Shown: positions 1 to 8,447, counted from the first letter of the stretch. The stretch: 38,535 nucleotides of DNA from Saprospiraceae bacterium (GCA_020630435.1 JAHDBJ010000045.1:1-38535); one strand, 5' to 3'. Translations and numbers: made by a program. Notes: generated from the letters alone by a model not told the origin.

Positions 1-54
1 GCGTGTACACGCACACACGCAGTAAATTACTTTTTTCAATAGAATATCAACTAA
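1..54. other. Palindromic, apparently non-coding left edge
   Basis: The first 12 bases form a perfect palindrome (GCGTGTACACGC), followed by another ACACGC. The amylase reading frame downstream carries in-frame stops at 40-42 and 52-54, so this stretch is not an intact continuation of that gene. It may be a mobile-element scar or a decayed 5' part of the amylase gene; the window edge prevents a decision. Confidence 0.4.
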
Positions 55-642
55 TTTATAGATCCTATTTTTTTGAGTAATCATGATCAAAATCGCATTA
101 GAAGTGTACTTGGAGGGAATATTGAAAAATCAAAACAAGCAGCTACATTATTATTAACGTTGCCAGGCTCACCATTTATTTATTATGGAGAAGAGTTGGG
201 GATGTTAGGAGAAAAGCCTGATGAACAAATTCGAGAACCTTTTATTTGGAATGTGTCGACGAAAGATAGTGGTCAAACGAATTGGGAAGAAATTATTCAC
301 AACACTTCTGATAATACAGCTGCTTTAGTTTTACAACAAAAAGATGCTAATTCTTTGTGGCAATATTATAAAAACTTAATTCATCTGCGTAAAGCCAATA
401 AAGTTCTAGCTGAAGGGGCATTAAAATTATCTAATTATAATAATGAGAATGATATAATAGCTTTTATACGAAGTTATAAAGAGAAAGAGTTTTTAATATT
501 ATTAAATATTGGGGGGACTATTCGTAAAATATCTATTAAAGAAAAGTTCAACATTTTATTAAATAAGGATGTTGTGATTAGGGATAATCAATTTACTTTA
601 CAAAGATATTCGTCAATCATTTTAGAACTAAAAACAAATTGA
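55..642 (+). pseudogene. GH13 alpha-amylase family, C-terminal remnant (5'-truncated)
   Basis: The reading frame opens at 55 after an in-frame TAA and goes straight into FIDPIFLSNHDQNRIRS, the conserved GH13 region around the catalytic-site His-Asp. It continues with PGSPFIYYGEELGM, REPFIWN and a small C-terminal beta domain. GH13 enzymes are normally about 450-600 residues, so the signal peptide and most of the (beta/alpha)8 barrel, including the nucleophile and general acid, are absent. The first usable start is a TTG at 73. The stop lies one base before the next gene's ATG, so the two were probably cotranscribed. A product, if made, should not hydrolyse starch. The family assignment is firm; pseudogene status assumes the upstream bases are genuine. 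Confidence 0.7.
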
Positions 643-643
643 A

Positions 644-1339
644 ATGCTCAAACAAGTATTCGTAATAATAAGTGTCTTGGGATTTTTTGCCTGTCAACCT
701 TCTCCTAAAGCTCAAACAAATAAGCTAGAAGAAAAAACGCAAGAAGAATCAACCACAGGATCAGCTTCGGATAATAATAAAACGGCTACAAAGAAAATTG
801 TCTTTTTTGGGGATAGTTTAACAGCAGCTTATGGATTATCGGAAGAAGAAGGTTTTCCAAGTCTTATTCAAGAAAAGTTGAAATCGGAGGGGTACGAACA
901 CTATGAGGTGATAAGTGCAGGAGTTAGTGGTGAAACAACGAGCGATGGGAATAATCGAATTAGTTGGACACTAAAACAACCAATCGATATTTTTATCTTA
1001 GAACTAGGGGCGAATGATGCATTTAGAGGGACAGATCCCAACATTACAGAAAAGAACCTTCAAGCAATAATTGATAAAGTCAAGACTAAATATCCAGCGT
1101 GTAAAATTATTTTAGCAGGTATGTTAGCACCACCAAATTTAGGAAGTGCATATACCTCTAAGTTTAAGCGGATTTATCCACAATTAGCCAAAAAGAACAA
1201 CTTAGCTTTAATTCCCTTTATTTTGGATGGGGTAGCAGGAGATAAATCGCTAAATTTACCAGATGGTATTCATCCGACTGCTGAAGGATATAAAATTGTA
1301 GCAGAAAATGTCTGGAAAGTATTGAGAGAAGTATTGTAA
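644..1339 (+). CDS. SGNH/GDSL-family lipoprotein esterase (arylesterase/TesA-like)
   Basis: This 231-residue protein has a hydrophobic N terminus ending FFAC (Cys17, probable lipoprotein), then a Gln/Ser/Thr-rich linker to about residue 50, then a complete SGNH hydrolase domain. The blocks seen are FFGDSLT (nucleophile Ser58), the AGVSGETT block, GAND (122-125) and DGIHP with the Asp207/His210 pair. The fold and motifs match bacterial arylesterase/lysophospholipase TesA-type enzymes, which hydrolyse short acyl esters or thioesters in the periplasm. The ATG is one base after the stop of the amylase remnant. The natural substrate cannot be read from the sequence. Confidence 0.88.
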   Translation: MLKQVFVIISVLGFFACQPSPKAQTNKLEEKTQEESTTGSASDNNKTATKKIVFFGDSLTAAYGLSEEEGFPSLIQEKLKSEGYEHYEVISAGVSGETTSDGNNRISWTLKQPIDIFILELGANDAFRGTDPNITEKNLQAIIDKVKTKYPACKIILAGMLAPPNLGSAYTSKFKRIYPQLAKKNNLALIPFILDGVAGDKSLNLPDGIHPTAEGYKIVAENVWKVLREVL

Positions 1340-1342
1340 TAA

Positions 1343-2005
1343 TTACTTTTTCTTGGATTTTTTAGAGCGTTTTTTAGAAACCATATCAATTTGTGCTTTA
1401 GCTTCTGGGGTTTGTAACAAATTATATAAAATCTCTTTAGCTCTAAAAAGTTGGGCTTTGACGGTTCCTAGGGGAATGCCGAGTTCATTGGCGATTTCTT
1501 CGTAGCTCATTTCTTCAAAATATCGAAGTTCAACCATCAAACGGTACTTATGGCTTAATTTACTCATGACAGTTCGCATGAGTTTTACAATTTGTTGTTT
1601 GATATAAATCTCCTCAGGATCTAGAGTATTAGACTTTAGGTTTTGAGAGTAATCACTATTTCCCTCTTCATCCATAGTTTCATCTATGGAAAGCAATTGA
1701 AGTTTTTTCTTTCGTATTTTATCAATACAATTATTCGTAGCAATTTTGAAAAGCCATGTACTGAAGGCATACCGAGGTTCATAACTAGGAAGTTTGTTGA
1801 ATGCTTTCCCAAAGGCTTCTAGTGTTAAATCTTCAGCATCATCACGATTATTTACCATCTTTAGCATCATGTGATAAATGGAACTTCTATATCTTTCCAT
1901 CAGCATAGCATATGCTTTTTGGTCTCCGCCAACTGCTTTTAAAACCAAGTCATAATCATCTTGAGCTCTAGGAGAAAGATTATGTTTTTTCTTTTCTAAG
2001 TCCAT
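1343..2005 (-). CDS. RNA polymerase ECF-type sigma-70 factor
   Basis: This 220-residue sigma factor shows region 2 (LMERYRSSIYHMMLKMVNNRDDAEDLTLEAFGKAF) and region 4 (ELRYFEEMSYEEIANELGIPLGTVKAQLFRAKEIL), i.e. promoter melting and -35 recognition by a helix-turn-helix. A linker of about 40 residues and a very Lys-rich tail (KKRSKKSKKK) are unusual additions. Its start overlaps the end of the upstream glycosyltransferase by 10 bases, implying translational coupling. No anti-sigma gene is adjacent. The phylum has many ECF factors of this size and the regulon is not deducible here. Confidence 0.9.
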   Translation of the reverse strand: MDLEKKKHNLSPRAQDDYDLVLKAVGGDQKAYAMLMERYRSSIYHMMLKMVNNRDDAEDLTLEAFGKAFNKLPSYEPRYAFSTWLFKIATNNCIDKIRKKKLQLLSIDETMDEEGNSDYSQNLKSNTLDPEEIYIKQQIVKLMRTVMSKLSHKYRLMVELRYFEEMSYEEIANELGIPLGTVKAQLFRAKEILYNLLQTPEAKAQIDMVSKKRSKKSKKK

Positions 2006-3141
2006 TTATTTGTTTTGCCAATTAGAAGTGCTGGTGTAAATATGATTGCATAGACCAGCAAACCTATATCTAAGAACGCTAGATAATAAAATAAAGTTGT
2101 ATCCTCTAATTTTTTTAAAATCTTTCCATAAAAAAAACATTTAACCAAAAATAATAATATTGCAATACTTAATACAATATTTAATCTAAACTTTAATAAT
2201 ATTAATAATAATATTAATATATAATGCAAAAAATGACTTAAACTTTGCAAACCTAAATAGAATTTGTGTTCCAAATGGTAATGCATTCCAGTCGTTAAAT
2301 GTCTTGACTTTTGTTGAAAATATGCTTTGAAATTTACTTTAGGTTCGGAGTACATAAACGATGAAGGGTGTATGCATACAGCGACATTTGAGGTGTTGGC
2401 AACCTCATTAATAAATAAATCATCATCACCTGATGCAATGTGTTCGTGCCGTTCAAAACCCTTATTTTGTGTAAATAAAGATTTTTTATACAATAAATTG
2501 CGTCCTACACCCATATATGTTTTTCCCCATAAAGCGAAAGAAAAATATTGAAGAGCCGTATAGATGGCTTCAAATCGTATCCATTGATTTAGCCATCCAG
2601 TTTTAGTATGATATGGACTATAGCCAAGCACAATCTCTTTATTATTTTTTAAATGTTGAGCCATTGCTTTTATCCATTGGTTGCTACCAGCTGCACAATC
2701 AGCATCTGTAAGTAAAACATGAGCATATTGTGCGGATGTTATCCCTTTTGATAAAGCATATTTCTTCCCGCTTCGATTTCCTTTTTCTTTTTGACTAATA
2801 TTAATAATATGAAGATTAGAATAGGTGTTTTTGAAATAATTTAAAACGTCTTCTGAATTATCTGTAGAGCCATCATTCACAACAATAACCTCAAACTCAT
2901 GGTAATGTTGTTCTAGAATAGAGGGAAGATTTTTTTGAAAATTAATCCCTTCATTTTTACCACAAATAATAATAGAGATAGGGGGAGAGGACTTGGAGCT
3001 AAGTATAAATTTTTCTTTATAAAATGCTAACTTTGAAAAAATAAAAGTCCAGTAAAGGAGTTGAACAAATGATGAACCAATAAATAGCCAAAACAGTATT
3101 TCAGGAATCAAAATCGCACAACAATTGATATAAAAAAGCAT
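1996..3141 (-). CDS. Membrane-associated family 2 glycosyltransferase
   Basis: This 381-residue protein has an N-terminal membrane helix (about 8-35), then a GT2 domain. PPISIIICGKNEG opens the Rossmann-like fold, VIVVNDGSTD binds the nucleotide sugar, LLTDADC carries the metal-binding DxD, and SGDDD plus the QKSRH block form the acceptor/catalytic end. Two or three C-terminal helices (about 300-370) anchor it in the inner membrane. It is likely to transfer a sugar onto a lipid or polysaccharide precursor. It lies in an operon with the ECF sigma factor. The start codon is only three bases from the divergent HsdR-N-like gene, so one of the promoters must lie inside the opposite coding region. 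Confidence 0.88.
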   Translation of the reverse strand: MLFYINCCAILIPEILFWLFIGSSFVQLLYWTFIFSKLAFYKEKFILSSKSSPPISIIICGKNEGINFQKNLPSILEQHYHEFEVIVVNDGSTDNSEDVLNYFKNTYSNLHIINISQKEKGNRSGKKYALSKGITSAQYAHVLLTDADCAAGSNQWIKAMAQHLKNNKEIVLGYSPYHTKTGWLNQWIRFEAIYTALQYFSFALWGKTYMGVGRNLLYKKSLFTQNKGFERHEHIASGDDDLFINEVANTSNVAVCIHPSSFMYSEPKVNFKAYFQQKSRHLTTGMHYHLEHKFYLGLQSLSHFLHYILILLLILLKFRLNIVLSIAILLFLVKCFFYGKILKKLEDTTLFYYLAFLDIGLLVYAIIFTPALLIGKTNKWT

Positions 3142-3144
3142 TGA

Positions 3145-3594
3145 ATGGAATTAACATTAGATTATTCACACCATGTTCAAAACCTAAAAATAAAGAAAGA
3201 GAATGATAAGCAGTATGTATTTGACCCAATTCGTAAAAAATGGTTGGTTTTACAACCAGAGGAATTTGTTCGACAGACGTTTCTTCAGTATTTAATTCTA
3301 GAAAAAAAGTATAATGTCAATCGCATAAGTGTAGAGCAAGAAATCAATGTAAATGGTTTGAGCAAACGCTGTGATATATTAATTTATAATGAAGTAATTA
3401 AGCCATTTATAATAATTGAATGCAAATCTCATTCTACCCCTTTAACCCAAAAAACGTTTGATCAAATTGCTAGATATAATCTATCGCTAAGGGTAGAATT
3501 TATAGTGCTTACAAATGGCGCACAAACATATTGCTGTAAAGTGGATTTTGAAAAGGAATCCTATGTTTTTATAGACAGGATTCCTTTTAACTGA
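3145..3594 (+). CDS. HsdR N-terminal-like (PD-(D/E)xK fold) small protein
   Basis: This 149-residue protein corresponds to the stand-alone HsdR_N_2-type domain widespread in Bacteroidota. The N terminus (YVFDPIRKKWLVLQPEEFVRQ) is the family hallmark. The nuclease-fold core is RCDILIYN...PFIIIECKS, giving the Asp and Glu-x-Lys of the PD-(D/E)xK site. There are no helicase motors or methylase or specificity genes nearby, so this is not a working type I restriction system. The cellular role of the small stand-alone family is not established. It is divergent from the glycosyltransferase with three bases between start codons. Confidence 0.8.
   Translation: MELTLDYSHHVQNLKIKKENDKQYVFDPIRKKWLVLQPEEFVRQTFLQYLILEKKYNVNRISVEQEINVNGLSKRCDILIYNEVIKPFIIIECKSHSTPLTQKTFDQIARYNLSLRVEFIVLTNGAQTYCCKVDFEKESYVFIDRIPFN
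3551..3588 (+). terminator. 12-bp inverted repeat at the gene's 3' end, possible terminator
   Basis: AAAAGGAATCCT and its perfect complement AGGATTCCTTTT are separated by 14 bases and lie inside the last codons of the HsdR-N-like gene. The right arm ends in four T. It could act as a terminator overlapping the coding end; the short T-run makes this tentative. Confidence 0.4.
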
Positions 3595-3738
3595 TTAGTA
3601 GTCTAAATTTTTTTTAATTAAATACTATCTGTTTTACACGATAGATATTGAATACTTTTAAAATTTAATTATATACTATTCAGTGGCATAGATATTTATT
3701 ATTTTTTAATATAATTCGAAAGTACCCCAGAAAAGTTT

Positions 3739-3770
3739 TTTGCCCATTTACATGAACTTTACTAACTTTG
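3739..3770 (+). promoter_or_regulatory. Bacteroidota-type promoter of the first T9SS-tail gene
   Basis: TTTG (3739-3742), a 20-base spacer and TAACTTTG (3763-3770) match the phylum's -33/-7 consensus. The predicted transcript begins about 100 bases before the ATG at 3877. The leader contains runs of TTATCA/TGATAA that can pair with each other. Confidence 0.6.
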
Positions 3771-3876
3771 ACAAGGAGTATCAATACCTATGTCTATGTC
3801 TATTATTATTGTCATTATCATTATCATGCAAGATAGATGATAATGCTATTATTTATTAAACTTTAAATTTATACAG

Positions 3877-4746
3877 ATGAAAAGTTTGAGACTACTACTT
3901 ATTTTATTTATTTATTTTGTAGGATTGGAGGCGAGTGCTAAACCTACTTTAGTTAATGTTGAGGTTCATTTGGATAATGATTGTACTCAAAGTGGCAATT
4001 CTTTTGAGATGGAAATCAGACTTTATGGTTTAGATTCAAACCCTTCTACCTTGACTTTTAGAGATATAATATTTGATTTTTATCTTTATTCTAGCCATTA
4101 TGATATAGATATAAGCGAACTCGATTGGATGACAGATTCGGGGAATGATTTGTTTTTTTTAGGAAATGATACTTATAGGTATATTATAAATAGTCCTAGT
4201 GGATTAGAACTAAGATATGATGGTTCTCAGTATTATTATACAATAAAACGCTATATCAGGTCAGATATGATTATTGTTTTGAGTAGTGCTAAACTAGGGG
4301 TGGAGGGGATTCATGAACATAATGTAACAGTTAATTTGTTTGATTTGAAAATAGAAAATTCTCCTCATTCTAACACGAATTATTCTCCAGGTTCTATACA
4401 GAATGACTCATATTCTTGTCCATTTTTAGATTCCACTAACATGGACACTAACATGGACACTAACATGAATGGTAATAGTAATGTCAATGTTGTTAATTTA
4501 AGAACAATAACAGGAAAAGAATCAAACAACGTTTTTTACCCCAATCCTGTTCAGGATATATTAAATATTGAAGTAGCAGAAGATAAAACACTCCAAATAA
4601 TAAATAGTACTGGAAAAATTATCCTACAGAGAAGCATTAGAAAAGGAAAGGACGTAATTCATTTAGAACAGTTAGTTTCAGGTATGTATTTTATTAGCTT
4701 TTGTGGTGAGAATAGGAAAGAAAATTACAAATTGGTGAAGCAATAA
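3877..4746 (+). CDS. Secreted protein with T9SS (Por) C-terminal sorting domain
   Basis: This 289-residue protein has a Sec signal peptide (about 1-21), a beta-rich body with no recognised domain, and a type A sorting domain (about 218-289) opening with FYPNPVQDILNIEV and ending GMYFISF...YKLVKQ. It should be exported through the inner membrane by Sec and across the outer membrane by the type IX system. Between body and tail is a low-complexity Asn-Met-Asp-Thr stretch encoded by a short tandem repeat (about 4438-4475). The body resembles that of the next gene (DxCxQS near the mature N terminus, YGxxxxPS, PDMIxxLxxAKxxV), so the two are diverged tandem copies. Its function is unknown. Confidence 0.8.
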   Translation: MKSLRLLLILFIYFVGLEASAKPTLVNVEVHLDNDCTQSGNSFEMEIRLYGLDSNPSTLTFRDIIFDFYLYSSHYDIDISELDWMTDSGNDLFFLGNDTYRYIINSPSGLELRYDGSQYYYTIKRYIRSDMIIVLSSAKLGVEGIHEHNVTVNLFDLKIENSPHSNTNYSPGSIQNDSYSCPFLDSTNMDTNMDTNMNGNSNVNVVNLRTITGKESNNVFYPNPVQDILNIEVAEDKTLQIINSTGKIILQRSIRKGKDVIHLEQLVSGMYFISFCGENRKENYKLVKQ

Positions 4747-5122
4747 TATCTATTTGATATAAAATTATAAGAGTAGAAGAAATGATAGAACGTCAATGCA
4801 AATCTAAGATCCTATTTTTTTGTTTTTCCTTCTAATATGGTTGAAATAGTATAGCTTATTTCTATAGATCGTGACATATTTGTTATTTTTAAATATAGAT
4901 TGTTTTTTATGCCTTAAGTTTGTATTGTATAATGTGTATTAAATTAAAATAAATAATAAAAAATAATATTTTTAGATAAAATATTGATCAATAGATTGTT
5001 ATATTTTGATTACTGTTTTTTTGAAAAAAAAAAATATAAAAAATGTCTTTTAAAAGATAATGAATTAAGTGTTTATTTGTAACGAGATAAATAGTTAATG
5101 GGGTAAAATGTGACATGGAAAA
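4747..5122. other. AT-rich intergenic stretch, nothing recognised
   Basis: Very AT-rich sequence with poly-A and poly-T runs between the two T9SS-tail genes. I see no credible ORF, RNA gene or terminator hairpin. The promoter of the downstream gene starts at 5123. Confidence 0.5.
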
Positions 5123-5154
5123 TTTGATTTTATAAGTTACTTTATCTAAATTTG
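5123..5154 (+). promoter_or_regulatory. Bacteroidota-type promoter of the second T9SS-tail gene
   Basis: TTTG (5123-5126), a 20-base spacer and TAAATTTG (5147-5154) match the -33/-7 consensus of the phylum's primary sigma factor. The leader would be about 95 bases, close to that of the paralogous gene upstream. Confidence 0.6.
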
Positions 5155-5255
5155 AATATATATTTTACAATTACTTGTAAATATACTTTCAAGAGCACAA
5201 TTTCCCCCCTTTTGTAAAAAACATATTTTAAATTACAAATTTAAACTGAACACTT

Positions 5256-6047
5256 ATGAAGTTATTTAAATTAACACTATTACTATCATTATTTTCTATT
5301 AGCATAAATGCTACAAATTTAACTAATGTTGGGGGCTATTACATAGAACCAGTATTAGAAGATTTTTGTGATCAAAGTGAAGCCCGGTTTAATTTTAACA
5401 TCTATGGTTTTAATAATCACCCTAGTAATTCTTTTGGAAGAATTGATATTGTAATAGAAATTACAGTACCTGAAGTAATTAATTTTGAACTGGCAGAAGA
5501 CACTTCTTTTGGTTTAGAATTAACGGATTTAGGCAATGGAAGACATTTATTTAGTATTACCAATCTTAACCTTCTTAAATATGATTTTAATAAAGGTTGT
5601 TTTTATGTAAAAGAATTGAGTACTAATAGTCAGCCAGATATGATTTTAATTTTAGGTGGTGCTAAAACAAATGTAGATTTTTCTTTCCAGATGGCTGTCA
5701 AGGGGGCTTATATGTATGGAGGAAGTAGCCCTTTTGAATTTATTGGTGAAAGTGATGAAATTGCCTCTGTGTATTGTTATGACCAAAACTCATCAAGACT
5801 AAATTTAGAGTCGTTAGAAAAGGAATCAAAATTATTCCCAAATCCTGTTCAAGACCAATTAAATATAAGCATAGCAGAAGACAAAAATATATTTATTAAG
5901 GATACTGCTGGAAGACTTGTGTGGCATCAAAAATTAACTCAAGGAAATCATAATGTTGATGTAAGTGATTTACCTAGAGGATTATATTTTGTGGTATTAG
6001 AAGGGATTGCACAAAAAAGAGAAACGATCAAATTATCTAAACTATAA
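5256..6047 (+). CDS. Secreted protein with T9SS (Por) C-terminal sorting domain, paralogue of the preceding gene
   Basis: This 263-residue protein has a Sec signal peptide (about 1-19), a beta-rich body and a type A sorting domain from about residue 190 (KLFPNPVQDQLNISIAEDK ... RGLYFVVL ... TIKLSKL). The body shares its order of features with the upstream protein (FCDQSEARFNFNIYGFNNHPS; QPDMILILGGAKTNVDF) but lacks the Asn/Met/Asp/Thr repeat. It is expected to be surface-attached or released after type IX export. There is no catalytic motif. Separate promoters suggest independent transcription of the pair. Confidence 0.8.
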   Translation: MKLFKLTLLLSLFSISINATNLTNVGGYYIEPVLEDFCDQSEARFNFNIYGFNNHPSNSFGRIDIVIEITVPEVINFELAEDTSFGLELTDLGNGRHLFSITNLNLLKYDFNKGCFYVKELSTNSQPDMILILGGAKTNVDFSFQMAVKGAYMYGGSSPFEFIGESDEIASVYCYDQNSSRLNLESLEKESKLFPNPVQDQLNISIAEDKNIFIKDTAGRLVWHQKLTQGNHNVDVSDLPRGLYFVVLEGIAQKRETIKLSKL

Positions 6048-6054
6048 ATAAGAG

Positions 6055-7503
6055 TTATACTCTTTTGGGTAAAAAAGAGGCTTGCTTTAATAACCAAGAG
6101 CGAAAATAGACATTTTCCTCTTGGTTTATTTTTTTAAGGATTTCCTCTTTATTGATTTTACTCGTATATCTTGATTTATCCAATAAGATAACGATTCTGG
6201 CATAGTTTAAAAATTGTTCTTTTATTATAGGAGACATTACAGTATGCCTTCGGATAAAGGCATAAAAAGTATCAACATAATTGTGCAGCAAATCAGAATC
6301 GTCTGATAGATAAAAACAACGAATCGTTAATGTCTTGATAACCAAGTCATAATAAAAGTGTTTTTGTGCATTAACCTCTCTAAGATACTCTAATGTTTTA
6401 TCATACTCCCCTAAACTGCAACTTATATAAGCATGAGATATTAGACGAATGTTCTCTTGGTGTTTCTCATGTATATTTGGCAATTGCTCTGATATAAATT
6501 GTTTAGCCCATTCCTGTTTATCCAATTCACAAGCGACTTGTACGGCATTATATATAGCAAATGGAAGTACTTTTCCATCTTTTTCAAATAGTACTTTATT
6601 TTTTATACCAAACTCATAAAGTTCTAGTTGTTCGTTCACTAGATCAACTTCTGTATTATATTTTAATTGGCTAACATATTGCATAAATAGAATAAAAATA
6701 TTGCTAAATTCTTCTAAAGATAACTTAGGGAAGTTATCAAAAATGAGAGATTTCGTTTTGAGGTAATCATCTTTATTAAAGCCTTTCTCTTTAGGAAGAT
6801 ATTTTATAAAAAATAAATAAATCGCAATAATAGGATGCTGATGGAGATATGGAGTGTTTTCGATATTCTTGACGAGATCCTCAACTAAAAATAATTCGTT
6901 TTTTTCATTGATGATTTTCTTTCGATTGATGTTGATTAATACTTCTTGGAGCTTAGCGTAAACGTAAAATATATCGAGCGATTGGTTCTTTTCTAATAAT
7001 AATGATTCATTAGAGATGGATAATTTTTTATTTGAAGGATGTCGATAGAGCATAGAGTTAAGCCTATATTGTTGTAAATAAAAAACCAAGTCAATCTCTT
7101 TGTGCTTTTGTTTTTCCTTATTTAAGGCTTCTATTTTTTTAAAATAAAACTTATCCAACTGACGCCTTTCGTAAGCCTTTAGTGTCAACATATCGATATC
7201 ATCTTTTTGTTGCTCTAATTCTAACCAAATCAGATAATTTTCTAAACACTTTGTCAAGTGAAACATTGGATAACTAAGTTTTTCTTGGCTCTCTTTAGAA
7301 TCACTCCCATATAGTTTTTTAGCAAAATATTTTTTTGAAACCTTATAGCCTTCTAGCTTAGGAAATACCTTTTTTAATTCCATATAGATTTTAATAGCCT
7401 CATTGCTTTTATTTAAAAACGGACTCTTTACATAAGACTCTAATCGTGCAAATTCTTTTTTGTTTAAACTTTTGACCAGAAGTAATAACTTGCTTTTTTC
7501 CAT
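6055..7503 (-). CDS. Uncharacterised ~480-residue all-helical protein (paralogue A)
   Basis: I do not recognise a named family. The protein is almost entirely alpha-helical, with repeated helix pairs that look TPR-like (for example EYDKTLEYLREV), and it has no signal peptide, so it is probably cytoplasmic. It is clearly paralogous to the gene at 17333-18772. Shared blocks include KSLxKxEFAxLExxVKxP, YRHP, FFIKYLP, ACELDKxEW and SWLLKQ. An in-frame start at 7554 exists, but the ATG at 7503 aligns with the paralogue's start (MEKSK/MKKSK) and has AGGTGA eight bases upstream, so I use it. It may be a scaffold or a sensor-type helical-repeat regulator; this is speculation. Confidence 0.7.
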   Translation of the reverse strand: MEKSKLLLLVKSLNKKEFARLESYVKSPFLNKSNEAIKIYMELKKVFPKLEGYKVSKKYFAKKLYGSDSKESQEKLSYPMFHLTKCLENYLIWLELEQQKDDIDMLTLKAYERRQLDKFYFKKIEALNKEKQKHKEIDLVFYLQQYRLNSMLYRHPSNKKLSISNESLLLEKNQSLDIFYVYAKLQEVLININRKKIINEKNELFLVEDLVKNIENTPYLHQHPIIAIYLFFIKYLPKEKGFNKDDYLKTKSLIFDNFPKLSLEEFSNIFILFMQYVSQLKYNTEVDLVNEQLELYEFGIKNKVLFEKDGKVLPFAIYNAVQVACELDKQEWAKQFISEQLPNIHEKHQENIRLISHAYISCSLGEYDKTLEYLREVNAQKHFYYDLVIKTLTIRCFYLSDDSDLLHNYVDTFYAFIRRHTVMSPIIKEQFLNYARIVILLDKSRYTSKINKEEILKKINQEENVYFRSWLLKQASFLPKRV

Positions 7504-7963
7504 AAATAATTCACCTGATTTGTAACAACGTTTTTGTTTGATTGGATTTTCCAATATCTCTACCTATCAGACCTTTAAGATATATTTTCTAATAGACATA
7601 ACGCATAAATATCAAATAGTATTGATTTTTTATAAAAAATAGATTTGTAAAAATAATATTAATTAAAAATAATTATATAATAATAAAGTTTTAAGTATTT
7701 GATTATCAATGTTTTAATTTTACGCTTATAGGCTTTTCATGACAAAAAAACAATAAAATGTCTTTTCAAAAAAAATGATTTAGTTATATGTTTGAATTAT
7801 CAAAAACGATTAAAATTTATTGCTAAAAAATACAATTTGGCAAAATCACTAACAATAAGAATAGAAATTTATCAACTAATATTACAACATAAGCTCCTAG
7901 TATATTGAAGGATTAACAAGTTTACTTCGTTACTCTTCTTTCTAAGAGTATAAAAAAAATAAT
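7504..7963. other. Intergenic region upstream of the RiPP precursors
   Basis: About 460 AT-rich bases separate paralogue A (minus) from the first precursor. They must hold the promoter of the RiPP operon. A -7-like TATGTTTG lies at 7787-7794, but no good TTTG sits 19-21 bases upstream of it. A second -7-like TAGATTTG at 7640-7647 also lacks a well-spaced partner. No ORF or RNA gene is recognised. Confidence 0.4.
7931..7950 (+). promoter_or_regulatory. Leader hairpin 13 bases before precursor 1
   Basis: TACTCTT-ctttct-AAGAGTA is a perfect 7-bp stem with a 6-base loop just upstream of the first precursor's ATG. It is followed by A-rich sequence, so it is not a terminator on the plus strand. 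It could protect the transcript's 5' end or affect translation. Confidence 0.35.
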
Positions 7964-8179
7964 ATGATACTAAAAGTAAAAGATTTTAAAAAAGTAAAAT
8001 TTGAAGCAGCATTTGAAATTATTGGAGGTAGAGAAGAGGAGGATCCAAATGTAACACCTGGTGGTAGTGAACTGGTTGGGATGCAAACAGCTACTTGGTC
8101 ATCTGATTATAATGGTGTAGATGGCGTGGAGTATTGTGATTTAACTTATGAACCTTTTCTCTGGACACCATTACATTAA
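7964..8179 (+). CDS. Graspetide-type precursor peptide 1 (grasp-with-spasm)
   Basis: A 71-residue peptide with leader MILKVKDFKKVKFEAAFEII, then GG at 21-22. The putative core carries REEEDPNVTPGG, a 13-residue linker after Thr31, and WSSDYNGVDGVEYCD (45-59). It is the first of five tandem homologues upstream of an ATP-grasp/SPASM maturase pair. The LxxxxFKKxxxE leader is of the GG-type natural-product precursor class of Bacteroidota. Thr31, Ser46, Ser47 and the conserved acidic residues are candidate ester donors and acceptors for the ligase (inference). It differs from its siblings in having REEED for RPxxD and Asp53 for Asn in the second motif. Confidence 0.85.
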   Translation: MILKVKDFKKVKFEAAFEIIGGREEEDPNVTPGGSELVGMQTATWSSDYNGVDGVEYCDLTYEPFLWTPLH

Positions 8180-8205
8180 ACAACTTTTTTATTAAAAACC
8201 ATACG

Positions 8206-8418
8206 ATGTTAAAATTAGAAGATTTTAAAAAAGTAGGTCTTGAGTCGGCATTGGAAGTTGTTGGAGGTCGACCAGAAGAAGATCCTAATGTAACCCCAGG
8301 AGGAGAAGTCAGAATACAATTGACAGATAGATATTTGATAAACAGGTGGTCGTCCGATTATAATGGAGTTAACGGGATTGAACTTTGTGATTCAGAGATA
8401 TTTACAGTGAATTTATAA
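8206..8418 (+). CDS. Graspetide-type precursor peptide 2
   Basis: A 70-residue peptide with leader MLKLEDFKKVGLESALEVV, GG at 20-21, then RPEEDPNVTPGG. A 17-residue linker follows Thr30, then WSSDYNGVNGIELCD (48-62) and a short hydrophobic tail. It begins 26 bases after precursor 1, so they share a transcript. Both conserved motifs are intact. The linker is hydrophilic and unrelated to those of the siblings, which suggests diversified cores processed by one maturase set. Confidence 0.85.
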   Translation: MLKLEDFKKVGLESALEVVGGRPEEDPNVTPGGEVRIQLTDRYLINRWSSDYNGVNGIELCDSEIFTVNL

Positions 8419-8426
8419 AGAAAATT

Positions 8427-8447
8427 TAGGGTATTCTTCTCACCCTA
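8427..8447 (+). promoter_or_regulatory. Small intercistronic hairpin between precursors 2 and 3
   Basis: TAGGGT and ACCCTA enclose nine bases, followed by GAGGAGGT about 20 bases before the next ATG. A near copy (AGGG/CCCT then AGGAGGT) lies before precursor 5, so this segment duplicated with the genes. A perfect Shine-Dalgarno core is uncommon in this phylum, and here it lies too far from the start to be ordinary. Confidence 0.4.

Noticed and set aside
3145-3594. Possible type I restriction-modification system
   Set aside because: Only an HsdR N-terminal-like domain is present; no helicase, methylase or specificity subunit lies nearby, and the small stand-alone family is common outside restriction loci.
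4807-4822. 16-base identity (AGATCCTATTTTTTTG) between 60-75 and 4807-4822
   Set aside because: Half of it is a T-run in AT-rich DNA and the first copy is ordinary amylase coding sequence; no flanking similarity, so chance is likely.
7640-7794. Candidate promoters of the RiPP operon (TAGATTTG at 7640, TATGTTTG at 7787)
   Set aside because: Neither has a TTTG at 19-21 bases upstream, so I do not list them as promoters.
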